Source: Gracilariopsis chorda
Lineage: Eukaryota > Rhodophyta > Florideophyceae > Gracilariales > Gracilariaceae
Reading direction: 5' to 3'
DNA length: 52,386 bases
NCBI GenBank assembly: GCA_003194525.1
Contig: NBIV01000406.1
Coordinates: forward strand, 1-52,386
A program made the translations under genes and the position numbers. This document shows, piece by piece, positions 26,145 through 36,621 of this stretch. Position 1 is the stretch's first letter; every line of letters starts with the position of its first letter. A model generated the notes under the pieces. That model ran no database searches and was not told where the DNA came from. It was given only the letters and a program-made list of their open reading frames with translations.

Positions 26145-26293
26145 ACCTTACCGTGGTGCAAATTCCAAATCTATGGCCTCCTCTTCATCGCATACTACCT
26201 GTGTCTTTTGCGAGATGAAGGTTGGTTGCTTTCGCCATAAGAAATGTTGAACCTTGGAGATTAGACATGTCATCTGTAGTTGATGTTTACACG

Positions 26294-26892
26294 TTAGATG
26301 ACAATGAATAAACAGAGTTGACAGGCGCCCATTTGACACTCACGCTTGAACTGTGGTACACTTTTGCATACGACTTTCACATTTTTGGCTCCCCCGAAAA
26401 TGAAGTCCCGGTTCCTGTCGGCGTCGTGGGAAGATTCTTCAGAGGTTGAATCATAAACATACGGAAGACGGATGACGATGGCAAGGACCTTGTTAGGAAG
26501 GCTGACTATGTCAAAGAGCTCGATGTTTGGGCAAGTTGAGCAACGCGGCAAGAAATGTCTGGTCTGGTGTGAGTGATCCATCCGAGAGACATGAGTCGAG
26601 ATTTGAATTCAGAGAACGGCGCATCTGGAGGTAGCATGGTAAGCTTGCCGATTTGCTTGCGCTGATGGAGGCAAAGACCACGGTCTGTAGTGGAAATCTC
26701 GAGGCCGGCGAAAACGAAGTTATCGAGGGCCTTGGGCTTGGCCTCAAAGCGTTGTGAGGTTACATCTGTACTCTTCATGAATTCGTCGCTGCCGCTTAGC
26801 ATGGAGTCGTCGACATATGTGCCTTCCAGACCGGCGAGTTGGCCATTGATGTGCTTGAAGAAGAGTGGTAGATCACCAACTGCCTGTGTCAT
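26294..26892 (-). pseudogene. Truncated Ty1/copia reverse transcriptase remnant (copy 16, reference)
   Basis: The minus-strand core (26,506-26,892, 128 codons) matches the middle to C-terminal part of the copia RT domain (RVT_2 type). It shows LFFK near residues 10-13, the catalytic YVDD at 26-29, FAGLEI near 62-67 and THTRPDISCRVAQLAQ near 107-122, a hallmark of copia RT near the thumb. The first half of RT, integrase, protease and RNase H are missing, so it cannot be functional. After the core the frame shifts by one base and continues 70-odd codons to 26,294. Most copies share this shift, so it predates amplification. The 5' cut end abuts the telomere-like tract. This copy has Pro9 and Glu23. 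Confidence 0.88.
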
Positions 26893-26903
26893 GTGCAGGT
26901 CGT

Positions 26904-26977
26904 AAAAACCCCCAAAAGCCCCTAAAAACCCCCTAAAAACCCCTAAAAAAACCCCTAAAAACGCCTTAAAACCCTTA
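26904..26977. repeat. Telomere-like CCCCTAAAA-type tract (reference copy 16)
   Basis: About seven to eight degenerate steps of CCCC(T)AAAA(A/G), closing with ACGCCTTAAAACCCTTA. On the minus strand this is TTTTAGGGG-like, close to known telomere repeats such as TTTAGGG and TTTTAGGG. Every array copy has such a tract at the same place, with a different step number and order. The C-rich strand is the plus strand throughout, as at a left chromosome end. Steps vary by one base, which is unlike a clean active telomere. Confidence 0.8.
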
Positions 26978-27012
26978 GCGACTCACAAACAGCACGCATT
27001 GTGGTCTCGGCA

Positions 27013-27027
27013 CTGCCGACTCGGCAG
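27013..27027. repeat. 15-bp odd palindrome 1 (copy 16)
   Basis: CTGCCGA-C-TCGGCAG: seven-base arms around a single C. Present in all copies that include the spacer, apart from indel damage (for example a lost C near 9,897). Confidence 0.75.
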
Positions 27028-27070
27028 CGCGCACCTCGCACATCGTTGGCTTCGGCACACATTAACTTCG

Positions 27071-27087
27071 AATGATGTCACATCATT
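27071..27087. repeat. 17-bp odd palindrome 2 (copy 16)
   Basis: AATGATGT-C-ACATCATT: eight-base arms around a single C, 59 bp centre to centre from palindrome 1. In copy 14 the centre is replaced by AATCA while the six-base arms are kept. Confidence 0.75.
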
Positions 27088-27125
27088 TTCCTCGAATTTT
27101 CAATATTTTGAACCACTGTGGGAGC

Positions 27126-27142
27126 CGCAGTGTCACACTGCG
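27126..27142. repeat. 17-bp odd palindrome 3 (copy 16)
   Basis: CGCAGTGT-C-ACACTGCG: eight-base arms around a single C, 55 bp centre to centre from palindrome 2. Confidence 0.75.
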
Positions 27143-27165
27143 TGCATTTTGAACATTCGTGCATC

Positions 27166-27171
27166 AATAAA
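27166..27171 (+). promoter_or_regulatory. AATAAA, possible polyadenylation signal (copy 16)
   Basis: AATAAA on the plus strand, with a second one at 27,240-27,245. They lie far downstream of ORF1, past the tract, so a link to ORF1 transcription is only a possibility. Motif match only. Confidence 0.25.
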
Positions 27172-27179
27172 GGTCATTC

Positions 27180-27232
27180 ATCGAGCGTCGTCGACGTTCG
27201 CTGTATGACCCCATTTGATCCGAACGCTCGAT
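27180..27232. repeat. 9-bp inverted repeat with 35-bp loop (copy 16)
   Basis: ATCGAGCGT at 27,180-27,188 pairs with ACGCTCGAT at 27,224-27,232. The loop contains the self-complementary CGTCGACG. It could form a stem in single-stranded DNA or RNA. Confidence 0.55.
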
Positions 27233-27504
27233 CAACAGCAATAAAGAGGCAAGCAGCTGTGATGTGGTTGTGTTTCAGAGCACAGAACTATTTTTAAGTA
27301 GTTTGGTGCACTCACATGTACAAGTAGTTTACCAAAAGGTACCTGAAAGGTTTTAAACTTTCAAACAAGTAACATCTACTACTTAAAGACAGGCATGTGT
27401 CCATCCTAGTCTCTCCCGTCCATCCCAGTCTCTCTCGTCCATCCTTGTCTCTTCCGTCCATCCTAGTCTCTTCATTTTCTTACATCATTACCATTTTTCG
27501 AACA

Positions 27505-27867
27505 ATGACTCGCAGAAACAACGCTAACGCCACGCAAAATGAGAATTCCATTGTCCAACTTCATTCAGATCAAGACATCATTGACTATCTTTCGTGCGCC
27601 TCTCCAGCGACAAAAGAGAAACTCCGTGAGGAAGCTCAAATATCTCGCAAACCTATAACCGAGAGGCATGTGCGATCATTGGTCATCAGCGAAATGGAAA
27701 CTAATAAGAAGGAAATGGAGAACAAGATTGCCGATGGTATCGAGAACTTTTCAACATCCATCCTCGCGTTTATTGAGGTCAGACTAAACGATTTGGAAGA
27801 ACGTCTTCATGCCATAATGAATCGTTCGTTATCGAGCATGCGACAAGGCTGTTTGTGCGATCCGTAA
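27505..27867 (+). CDS. ORF1, 120 aa (copy 17)
   Basis: Full-length and identical in translation to the copy 16 ORF1 (25,782-26,144). Confidence 0.48.
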   Translation: MTRRNNANATQNENSIVQLHSDQDIIDYLSCASPATKEKLREEAQISRKPITERHVRSLVISEMETNKKEMENKIADGIENFSTSILAFIEVRLNDLEERLHAIMNRSLSSMRQGCLCDP

Positions 27868-27973
27868 ACCTTACCGTGGTGCAAATTCCAAATCTATGGC
27901 CTCCTCTTCATCGCATACTACCTGTGTCTTTTGCGAGATGAAGGTTGGTTGCTTTCGCCATAAGAAATGTTGA
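27821..27973 (+). other. Cysteine-rich 50-codon open frame overlapping the ORF1 end (copy 17)
   Basis: After TAA-TGA at 27,815-27,820 the +1 frame relative to ORF1 is open for 50 codons and ends in TGA at 27,971. It carries Cys at 7, 12, 35, 38, 44 and 50 and His at 47, giving C-x2-C-x5-C-x2-H-x2-C at the extreme C-terminus. The first ATG in frame is codon 26 (27,896). The spacing resembles zinc-binding tails, such as the cysteine-rich C-terminus of piggyBac-type transposases, but the match is short. It could join ORF1 by a frameshift or a small intron, or be chance. The same frame occurs in the other undamaged copies. Confidence 0.3.
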
Positions 27974-28016
27974 ACCTTGGAGATTAGACATGTCATCTGT
28001 AGTTGATGTTTACACG

Positions 28017-28615
28017 TTAGATGACAATGAATAAACAGAGTTGACAGGCGCCCATTTGACACTCACGCTTGAACTGTGGTACACTTTTGCATACGACTTT
28101 CACATTTTTGGCTCCCCCGAAAATGAAGTCCCGGTTCCTGTCGGCGTCGTGGGAAGATTCTTCAGAGGTTGAATCATAAACATACGGAAGACGGATGACG
28201 ATGGCAAGGACCTTGTTAGGAAGGCTGACTATGTCAAAGAGCTCGATGTTTGGGCAAGTTGAGCAACGCGGCAAGAAATGTCTGGTCTGGTGTGAGTGAT
28301 CCATCCGAGAGACATGAGTCGAGATTTGAATTCAGAGAACGGCGCATCTGGAGGTAGCATGGTAAGCTTGCCGATTTGCTTGCGCTGATGGAGGCAAAGA
28401 CCACGGTCTGTAGTGGAAATCTCGAGGCCGGCGAAAACGAAGTTATCGAGGGCCTTGGGCTTGGCCTCAAAGCGTTGTGAGGTTACATCTGTACTCTTCA
28501 TGAATTCGTCGCTGCCGCTTAGCATGGAGTCGTCGACATATGTGCCTTCCAGACCGGCGAGTTGGCCATTGATGTGCTTGAAGAAGAGTGGTAGATCACC
28601 AACTGCCTGTGTCAT
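28017..28615 (-). pseudogene. Truncated copia RT remnant (copy 17)
   Basis: Core 28,229-28,615 open; Pro9, Glu23; Val in the PYVYD segment beyond the frameshift, as in copies 15 and 16. Confidence 0.87.
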
Positions 28616-29225
28616 GTGCAGGTCGTAAAAACCCCAAAAGCCCCTAAAAACCCCCTAAAAACCCCTAAAAAACCCCTAAAAACGCCTTAAAACCCTTAGC
28701 GACTCACAAACAGCACGCATTGTGGTCTCGGCACTGCCGACTCGGCAGCGCGCACCTCGCACATCGTTGGCTTCGGCACACATTAACTTCGAATGATGTC
28801 ACATCATTTTCCTCGAATTTTCAATATTTTGAACCACTGTGGGAGCCGCAGTGTCACACTGCGTGCATTTTGAACATTCGTGCATCAATAAAGGTCATTC
28901 ATCGAGCGTCGTCGACGTTCGCTGTATGACCCCATTTGATCCGAACGCTCGATCAACAGCAATAAAGAGGCAAGCAGCTGTGATGTGGTTGTGTTTCAGA
29001 GCACAGAACTATTTTTAAGTAGTTTGGTGCACTCACATGTACAAGTAGTTTACCAAAAGGTACCTGAAAGGTTTTAAACTTTCAAACAAGTAACATCTAC
29101 TACTTAAAGACAGGCATGTGTCCATCCTAGTCTCTCCCGTCCATCCCAGTCTCTCTCGTCCATCCTTGTCTCTTCCGTCCATCCTAGTCTCTTCATTTTC
29201 TTACATCATTACCATTTTTCGAACA

Positions 29226-29588
29226 ATGACTCGCAGAAACAACGCTAACGCCACGCAAAATGAGAATTCCATTGTCCAACTTCATTCAGATCAAGACATC
29301 ATTGACTATCTTTCGTGCGCCTCTCCAGCGACAAAAGAGAAACTCCGTGAGGAAGCTCAAATATCTCGCAAACCTATAACCGAGAGGCATGTGCGATCAT
29401 TGGTCATCAGCGAAATGGAAACTAATAAGAAGGAAATGGAGAACAAGATTGCCGATGGTATCGAGAACTTTTCAACATCCATCCTCGCGTTTATTGAGGT
29501 CAGACTAAACGATTTGGAAGAACGTCTTCATGCCATAATGAATCGTTCGTTATCGAGCATGCGACAAGGCTGTTTGTGCGATCCGTAA
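29226..29588 (+). CDS. ORF1, 120 aa (copy 18)
   Basis: Full-length, same translation as copy 16. Confidence 0.48.
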   Translation: MTRRNNANATQNENSIVQLHSDQDIIDYLSCASPATKEKLREEAQISRKPITERHVRSLVISEMETNKKEMENKIADGIENFSTSILAFIEVRLNDLEERLHAIMNRSLSSMRQGCLCDP

Positions 29589-29737
29589 ACCTTACCGTGG
29601 TGCAAATTCCAAATCTATGGCCTCCTCTTCATCGCATACTACCTGTGTCTTTTGCGAGATGAAGGTTGGTTGCTTTCGCCATAAGAAATGTTGAACCTTG
29701 GAGATTAGACATGTCATCTGTAGTTGATGTTTACACG

Positions 29738-30335
29738 TTAGATGACAATGAATAAACAGAGTTGACAGGCGCCCATTTGACACTCACGCTTGAACTGTGG
29801 TACACTTTTGCATACGACTTTCACATTTTTGGCTCCCCGAAAATGAAGTCCCGGTTCCTGTCGGCGTCGTGGGAAGATTCTTCAGAGGTTGAATCATAAA
29901 CCATACGGAAGACGGATGACGATGGCAAGGACCTTGTTAGGAAGGCTGACTATGTCAAAGAGCTCGATGTTTGGGCAAGTTGAGCAACGCGGCAAGAAAT
30001 GTCTGGTCTGGTGTGAGTGATCCATCCGAGAGACATGAGTCGAGATTTGAATTCAGAGAACGGCGCATCTGGAGGTAGCATGGTAAGCTTGCCGATTTGC
30101 TTGCGCTGATGGAGGCAAAGACCACGGTCTGTAGTGGAAATCTCGAGGCCGGCGAAAACGAAGTTATCGAGGGCCTTGGGCTTGGCCTCAAAGCGTTGTG
30201 AGGTTACATCTGTACTCTTCATGAATTCGTCGCTGCCGCTTAGCATGGAGTCGTCGACATATGTGCCTTCCAGACCGGCGAGTTGGCCATTGATGTGCTT
30301 GAAGAAGAGTGTAGATCACCAACTGCCTGTGTCAT
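29738..30335 (-). pseudogene. Truncated copia RT remnant (copy 18)
   Basis: One base is missing near 30,312 upstream of YVDD; Glu23; open 29,950-30,246. Confidence 0.85.
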
Positions 30336-30943
30336 GTGCAGGTCGTAAAAACCCCAAAACCCCTAAAAACCCCTAAAAACCCCTAAAAAACCCCTAAAAA
30401 CCCCTTAAAACCCTTAGCGACTCACAAACAGCACGCATTGTGGTCTCGGCACTGCCGACTCGGCAGCGCGCACCTCGCACATCGTTGGCTTCGGCACACA
30501 TTAACTTCGAATGATGTCACATCATTTTCCTCGAATTTTCAATATTTTGAACCACTGTGGGAGCCGCAGTGTCACACTGCGTGCATTTTGAACATTCGTG
30601 CATCAATAAAGGTCATTCATCGAGCGTCGTCGACGTTCGCTGTATGACCCCATTTGATCCGAACGCTCGATCAACAGCAATAAAGAGGCAAGCAGCTGTG
30701 ATGTGGTTGTGTTTCAGAGCACAGAACTATTTTTAAGTAGTTTGGTGCACTCACATGTACAAGTAGTTTACCAAAAGGTACCTGAAAGGTTTTAAACTTT
30801 CAAACAAGTAACATCTACTACTTAAAGACAGGCATGTGTCCATCCTAGTCTCTCCCGTCCATCCCAGTCTCTCTCGTCCATCCTTGTCTCTTCCGTCCAT
30901 CCTAGTCTCTTCATTTTCTTACATCATTACCATTTTTCGAACA

Positions 30944-31306
30944 ATGACTCGCAGAAACAACGCTAACGCCACGCAAAATGAGAATTCCATTGTCCAACTT
31001 CATTCAGATCAAGACATCATTGACTATCTTTCGTGCGCCTCTCCAGCGACAAAAGAGAAACTCCGTGAGGAAGCTCAAATATCTCGCAAACCTATAACCG
31101 AGAGGCATGTGCGATCATTGGTCATCAGCGAAATGGAAACTAATAAGAAGGAAATGGAGAACAAGATTGCCGATGGTATCGAGAACTTTTCAACATCCAT
31201 CCTCGCGTTTATTGAGGTCAGACTAAACGATTTGGAAGAACGTCTTCATGCCATAATGAATCGTTCGTTATCGAGCATGCGACAAGGCTGTTTGTGCGAT
31301 CCGTAA
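30944..31306 (+). CDS. ORF1, 120 aa (copy 19)
   Basis: Full-length, same translation as copy 16. Confidence 0.48.
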   Translation: MTRRNNANATQNENSIVQLHSDQDIIDYLSCASPATKEKLREEAQISRKPITERHVRSLVISEMETNKKEMENKIADGIENFSTSILAFIEVRLNDLEERLHAIMNRSLSSMRQGCLCDP

Positions 31307-31455
31307 ACCTTACCGTGGTGCAAATTCCAAATCTATGGCCTCCTCTTCATCGCATACTACCTGTGTCTTTTGCGAGATGAAGGTTGGTTGCTTTCGCCAT
31401 AAGAAATGTTGAACCTTGGAGATTAGACATGTCATCTGTAGTTGATGTTTACACG

Positions 31456-32054
31456 TTAGATGACAATGAATAAACAGAGTTGACAGGCGCCCATTTGACA
31501 CTCACGCTTGAACTGTGGTACACTTTTGCATACGACTTTCACATTTTTGGCTCCCCCGAAAATGAAGTCCCGGTTCCTGTCGGCGTCGTGGGAAGATTCT
31601 TCAGAGGTTGAATCATAACCATACGGAAGACGGATGACGATGGCAAGGACCTTGTTAGGAAGGCTGACTATGTCAAAGAGCTCGATGTTTGGGCAAGTTG
31701 AGCAACGCGGCAAGAAATGTCTGGTCTGGTGTGAGTGATCCATCCGAGAGACATGAGTCGAGATTTGAATTCAGAGAACGGCGCATCTGGAGGTAGCATG
31801 GTAAGCTTGCCGATTTGCTTGCGCTGATGGAGGCAAAGACCACGGTCTGTAGTGGAAATCTCGAGGCCGGCGAAAACGAAGTTATCGAGGGCCTTGGGCT
31901 TGGCCTCAAAGCGTTGTGAGGTTACATCTGTACTCTTCATGAATTCGTCGCTGCCGCTTAGCATGGAGTCGTCGACATATGTGCCTTCCAGACCGGCGAG
32001 TTGGCCATTGATGTGCTTGAAGAAGAGTGGTAGATCACCAACTGCCTGTGTCAT
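31456..32054 (-). pseudogene. Truncated copia RT remnant (copy 19)
   Basis: Core open; Pro9, Glu23. Confidence 0.87.
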
Positions 32055-32664
32055 GTGCAGGTCGTAAAAACCCCTAAAAGCCCCTAAAAACCCCTAAAAA
32101 CCCCTAAAAAACCCCTAAAAACGCCTTAAAACCCTTAGCGACTCACAAACAGCACGCATTGTGGTCTCGGCACTGCCGACTCGGCAGCGCGCACCTCGCA
32201 CATCGTTGGCTTCGGCACACATTAACTTCGAATGATGTCACATCATTTTCCTCGAATTTTCAATATTTTGAACCACTGTGGGAGCCGCAGTGTCACACTG
32301 CGTGCATTTTGAACATTCGTGCATCAATAAAGGTCATTCATCGAGCGTCGTCGACGTTCGCTGTATGACCCCATTTGATCCGAACGCTCGATCAACAGCA
32401 ATAAAGAGGCAAGCAGCTGTGATGTGGTTGTGTTTCAGAGCACAGAACTATTTTTAAGTAGTTTGGTGCACTCACATGTACAAGTAGTTTACCAAAAGGT
32501 ACCTGAAAGGTTTTAAACTTTCAAACAAGTAACATCTACTACTTAAAGACAGGCATGTGTCCATCCTAGTCTCTCCCGTCCATCCCAGTCTCTCTCGTCC
32601 ATCCTTGTCTCTTCCGTCCATCCTAGTCTCTTCATTTTCTTACATCATTACCATTTTTCGAACA

Positions 32665-33027
32665 ATGACTCGCAGAAACAACGCTAACGCCACGCAAAAT
32701 GAGAATTCCATTGTCCAACTTCATTCAGATCAAGACATCATTGACTATCTTTCGTGCGCCTCTCCAGCGACAAAAGAGAAACTCCGTGAGGAAGCTCAAA
32801 TATCTCGCAAACCTATAACCGAGAGGCATGTGCGATCATTGGTCATCAGCGAAATGGAAACTAATAAGAAGGAAATGGAGAACAAGATTGCCGATGGTAT
32901 CGAGAACTTTTCAACATCCATCCTCGCGTTTATTGAGGTCAGACTAAACGATTTGGAAGAACGTCTTCATGCCATAATGAATCGTTCGTTATCGAGCATG
33001 CGACAAGGCTGTTTGTGCGATCCGTAA
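32665..33027 (+). CDS. ORF1, 120 aa (copy 20)
   Basis: Full-length, same translation as copy 16. Confidence 0.48.
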   Translation: MTRRNNANATQNENSIVQLHSDQDIIDYLSCASPATKEKLREEAQISRKPITERHVRSLVISEMETNKKEMENKIADGIENFSTSILAFIEVRLNDLEERLHAIMNRSLSSMRQGCLCDP

Positions 33028-33176
33028 ACCTTACCGTGGTGCAAATTCCAAATCTATGGCCTCCTCTTCATCGCATACTACCTGTGTCTTTTGCGAGATG
33101 AAGGTTGGTTGCTTTCGCCATAAGAAATGTTGAACCTTGGAGATTAGACATGTCATCTGTAGTTGATGTTTACACG

Positions 33177-33776
33177 TTAGATGACAATGAATAAACAGAG
33201 TTGACAGGCGCCCATTTGACACTCACGCTTGAACTGTGGTACACTTTTGCATACGACTTTCACATTTTTGGCTCCCCCGAAAATGAAGTCCCGGTTCCTG
33301 TCGGCGTCGTGGGAAGATTCTTCAGAGGTTGAATCATAAACCATACGGAAGACGGATGACGATGGCAAGGACCTTGTTAGGAAGGCTGACTATGTCAAAG
33401 AGCTCGATGTTTGGGCAAGTTGAGCAACGCGGCAAGAAATGTCTGGTCTGGTGTGAGTGATCCATCCGAGAGACATGAGTCGAGATTTGAATTCAGAGAA
33501 CGGCGCATCTGGAGGTAGCATGGTAAGCTTGCCGATTTGCTTGCGCTGATGGAGGCAAAGACCACGGTCTGTAGTGGAAATCTCGAGGCCGGCGAAAACG
33601 AAGTTATCGAGGGCCTTGGGCTTGGCCTCAAAGCGTTGTGAGGTTACATCTGTACTCTTCATGAATTCGTCGCTGCCGCTTAGCATGGAGTCGTCGACAT
33701 ATGTGCCTGCCAGACCGGCGAGTTGGCCATTGATGTGCTTGAAGAAGAGTGGTAGATCACCAACTGCCTGTGTCAT
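33177..33776 (-). pseudogene. Truncated copia RT remnant (copy 20)
   Basis: Core open; Pro9 with Ala23, a combination otherwise seen in the left-hand copies. Confidence 0.87.
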
Positions 33777-34387
33777 GTGCAGGTCGTAAAAACCCCCAAA
33801 AGCCCCTAAAAACCCCCTAAAAACCCCTAAAAAACCCCTAAAAACGCCTTAAAACCCTTAGCGACTCACAAACAGCACGCATTGTGGTCTCGGCACTGCC
33901 GACTCGGCAGCGCGCACCTCGCACATCGTTGGCTTCGGCACACATTAACTTCGAATGATGTCACATCATTTTCCTCGAATTTTCAATATTTTGAACCACT
34001 GTGGGAGCCGCAGTGTCACACTGCGTGCATTTTGAACATTCGTGCATCAATAAAGGTCATTCATCGAGCGTCGTCGACGTTCGCTGTATGACCCCATTTG
34101 ATCCGAACGCTCGATCAACAGCAATAAAGAGGCAAGCAGCTGTGATGTGGTTGTGTTTCAGAGCACAGAACTATTTTTAAGTAGTTTGGTGCACTCACAT
34201 GTACAAGTAGTTTACCAAAAGGTACCTGAAAGGTTTTAAACTTTCAAACAAGTAACATCTACTACTTAAAGACAGGCATGTGTCCATCCTAGTCTCTCCC
34301 GTCCATCCCAGTCTCTCTCGTCCATCCTTGTCTCTTCCGTCCATCCTAGTCTCTTCATTTTCTTACATCATTACCATTTTTCGAACA

Positions 34388-34750
34388 ATGACTCGCAGAA
34401 ACAACGCTAACGCCACGCAAAATGAGAATTCCATTGTCCAACTTCATTCAGATCAAGACATCATTGACTATCTTTCGTGCGCCTCTCCAGCGACAAAAGA
34501 GAAACTCCGTGAGGAAGCTCAAATATCTCGCAAACCTATAACCGAGAGGCATGTGCGATCATTGGTCATCAGCGAAATGGAAACTAATAAGAAGGAAATG
34601 GAGAACAAGATTGCCGATGGTATCGAGAACTTTTCAACATCCATCCTCGCGTTTATTGAGGTCAGACTAAACGATTTGGAAGAACGTCTTCATGCCATAA
34701 TGAATCGTTCGTTATCGAGCATGCGACAAGGCTGTTTGTGCGATCCGTAA
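34388..34750 (+). CDS. ORF1, 120 aa (copy 21)
   Basis: Full-length, same translation as copy 16. Confidence 0.48.
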   Translation: MTRRNNANATQNENSIVQLHSDQDIIDYLSCASPATKEKLREEAQISRKPITERHVRSLVISEMETNKKEMENKIADGIENFSTSILAFIEVRLNDLEERLHAIMNRSLSSMRQGCLCDP

Positions 34751-34899
34751 ACCTTACCGTGGTGCAAATTCCAAATCTATGGCCTCCTCTTCATCGCATA
34801 CTACCTGTGTCTTTTGCGAGATGAAGGTTGGTTGCTTTCGCCATAAGAAATGTTGAACCTTGGAGATTAGACATGTCATCTGTAGTTGATGTTTACACG

Positions 34900-35498
34900 T
34901 TAGATGACAATGAATAAACAGAGTTGACAGGCGCCCATTTGACACTCACGCTTGAACTGTGGTACACTTTTGCATACGACTTTCACATTTTTGGCTCCCC
35001 CGAAAATGAAGTCCCGGTTCCTGTCGGCGTCGTGGGAAGATTCTTCAGAGGTTGAATCATAACCATACGGAAGACGGATGACGATGGCAAGGACCTTGTT
35101 AGGAAGGCTGACTATGTCAAAGAGCTCGATGTTTGGGCAAGTTGAGCAACGCGGCAAGAAATGTCTGGTCTGGTGTGAGTGATCCATCCGAGAGACATGA
35201 GTCGAGATTTGAATTCAGAGAACGGCGCATCTGGAGGTAGCATGGTAAGCTTGCCGATTTGCTTGCGCTGATGGAGGCAAAGACCACGGTCTGTAGTGGA
35301 AATCTCGAGGCCGGCGAAAACGAAGTTATCGAGGGCCTTGGGCTTGGCCTCAAAGCGTTGTGAGGTTACATCTGTACTCTTCATGAATTCGTCGCTGCCG
35401 CTTAGCATGGAGTCGTCGACATATGTGCCTTCCAGACCGGCGAGTTGGCCATTGATGTGCTTGAAGAAGAGTGGTAGATCACCAACTGCCTGTGTCAT
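34900..35498 (-). pseudogene. Truncated copia RT remnant (copy 21)
   Basis: Core open; Pro9, Glu23. Confidence 0.87.
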
Positions 35499-36109
35499 GT
35501 GCAGGTCGTAAAAACCCCCAAAAGCCCCTAAAAACCCCCTAAAAACCCCTAAAAAACCCCTAAAAACGCCTTAAAACCCTTAGCGACTCACAAACAGCAC
35601 GCATTGTGGTCTCGGCACTGCCGACTCGGCAGCGCGCACCTCGCACATCGTTGGCTTCGGCACACATTAACTTCGAATGATGTCACATCATTTTCCTCGA
35701 ATTTTCAATATTTTGAACCACTGTGGGAGCCGCAGTGTCACACTGCGTGCATTTTGAACATTCGTGCATCAATAAAGGTCATTCATCGAGCGTCGTCGAC
35801 GTTCGCTGTATGACCCCATTTGATCCGAACGCTCGATCAACAGCAATAAAGAGGCAAGCAGCTGTGATGTGGTTGTGTTTCAGAGCACAGAACTATTTTT
35901 AAGTAGTTTGGTGCACTCACATGTACAAGTAGTTTACCAAAAGGTACCTGAAAGGTTTTAAACTTTCAAACAAGTAACATCTACTACTTAAAGACAGGCA
36001 TGTGTCCATCCTAGTCTCTCCCGTCCATCCCAGTCTCTCTCGTCCATCCTTGTCTCTTCCGTCCATCCTAGTCTCTTCATTTTCTTACATCATTACCATT
36101 TTTCGAACA

Positions 36110-36472
36110 ATGACTCGCAGAAACAACGCTAACGCCACGCAAAATGAGAATTCCATTGTCCAACTTCATTCAGATCAAGACATCATTGACTATCTTTCGT
36201 GCGCCTCTCCAGCGACAAAAGAGAAACTCCGTGAGGAAGCTCAAATATCTCGCAAACCTATAACCGAGAGGCATGTGCGATCATTGGTCATCAGCGAAAT
36301 GGAAACTAATAAGAAGGAAATGGAGAACAAGATTGCCGATGGTATCGAGAACTTTTCAACATCCATCCTCGCGTTTATTGAGGTCAGACTAAACGATTTG
36401 GAAGAACGTCTTCATGCCATAATGAATCGTTCGTTATCGAGCATGCGACAAGGCTGTTTGTGCGATCCGTAA
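36110..36472 (+). CDS. ORF1, 120 aa (copy 22)
   Basis: Full-length, same translation as copy 16, although this copy belongs to the other sequence block. Confidence 0.48.
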   Translation: MTRRNNANATQNENSIVQLHSDQDIIDYLSCASPATKEKLREEAQISRKPITERHVRSLVISEMETNKKEMENKIADGIENFSTSILAFIEVRLNDLEERLHAIMNRSLSSMRQGCLCDP

Positions 36473-36621
36473 ACCTTACCGTGGTGCAAATTCCAAATCT
36501 ATGGCCTCCTCTTCATCGCATACTACCTGTGTCTTTTGCGAGATGAAGGTTGGTTGCTTTCGCCATAAGAAATGTTGAACCTTGGAGATTAGACATGTCA
36601 TCTGTAGTTGATGTTTACACG

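Larger units (their letters stand above)
25674..27396. repeat. Array copy 16 (reference copy, intact ORF1)
   Basis: 1,723 bp. Microrepeat, ORF1, RT remnant, tract (26904-26977), palindromes and both AATAAA motifs are all undamaged, so its sub-parts are annotated in detail below. Confidence 0.96.
27397..29117. repeat. Array copy 17
   Basis: 1,721 bp. Almost identical to copy 16, including AAACATACGG near 28,188. The tract is 28626-28698. Confidence 0.96.
29118..30835. repeat. Array copy 18
   Basis: 1,718 bp. ORF1 is intact. The tract lacks the AAAAGCCCC and AACGCC steps of its neighbours. Confidence 0.96.
30836..32556. repeat. Array copy 19
   Basis: 1,721 bp. ORF1 and RT core are intact. 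The tract contains the AAAAGCCCC and AACGCC markers. Confidence 0.96.
32557..34279. repeat. Array copy 20
   Basis: 1,723 bp. It has the tract markers of block 15-21 but the Ala23 RT allele of block 22-26, so it looks mosaic. Confidence 0.96.
34280..36001. repeat. Array copy 21
   Basis: 1,722 bp. Last copy with the Glu23 RT allele and the AACGCC tract ending. Confidence 0.96.

Noticed and set aside
26148..26339. Minus-strand 63-codon frame between ORF1 and the RT remnant
   Set aside because: It overlaps the Cys-rich plus frame and the end of the RT remnant, and has no family resemblance.
26690..26905. Plus-strand 71-codon frame opposite the RT core, repeated in many copies
   Set aside because: It is the antisense shadow of the RT-derived sequence. 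The minus strand shows clear copia motifs, the plus frame none.
26999..27208. Plus-strand 69-codon frame in the palindrome spacer
   Set aside because: It starts only at TTG, is Trp/His/Ser/Arg-biased, and runs across palindromes and an AATAAA; no protein-like feature.
25674..27396. Complete LTR retrotransposon in each unit
   Set aside because: No flanking direct LTRs, primer-binding site, protease or integrase are seen, and ORF1 and RT are on opposite strands.
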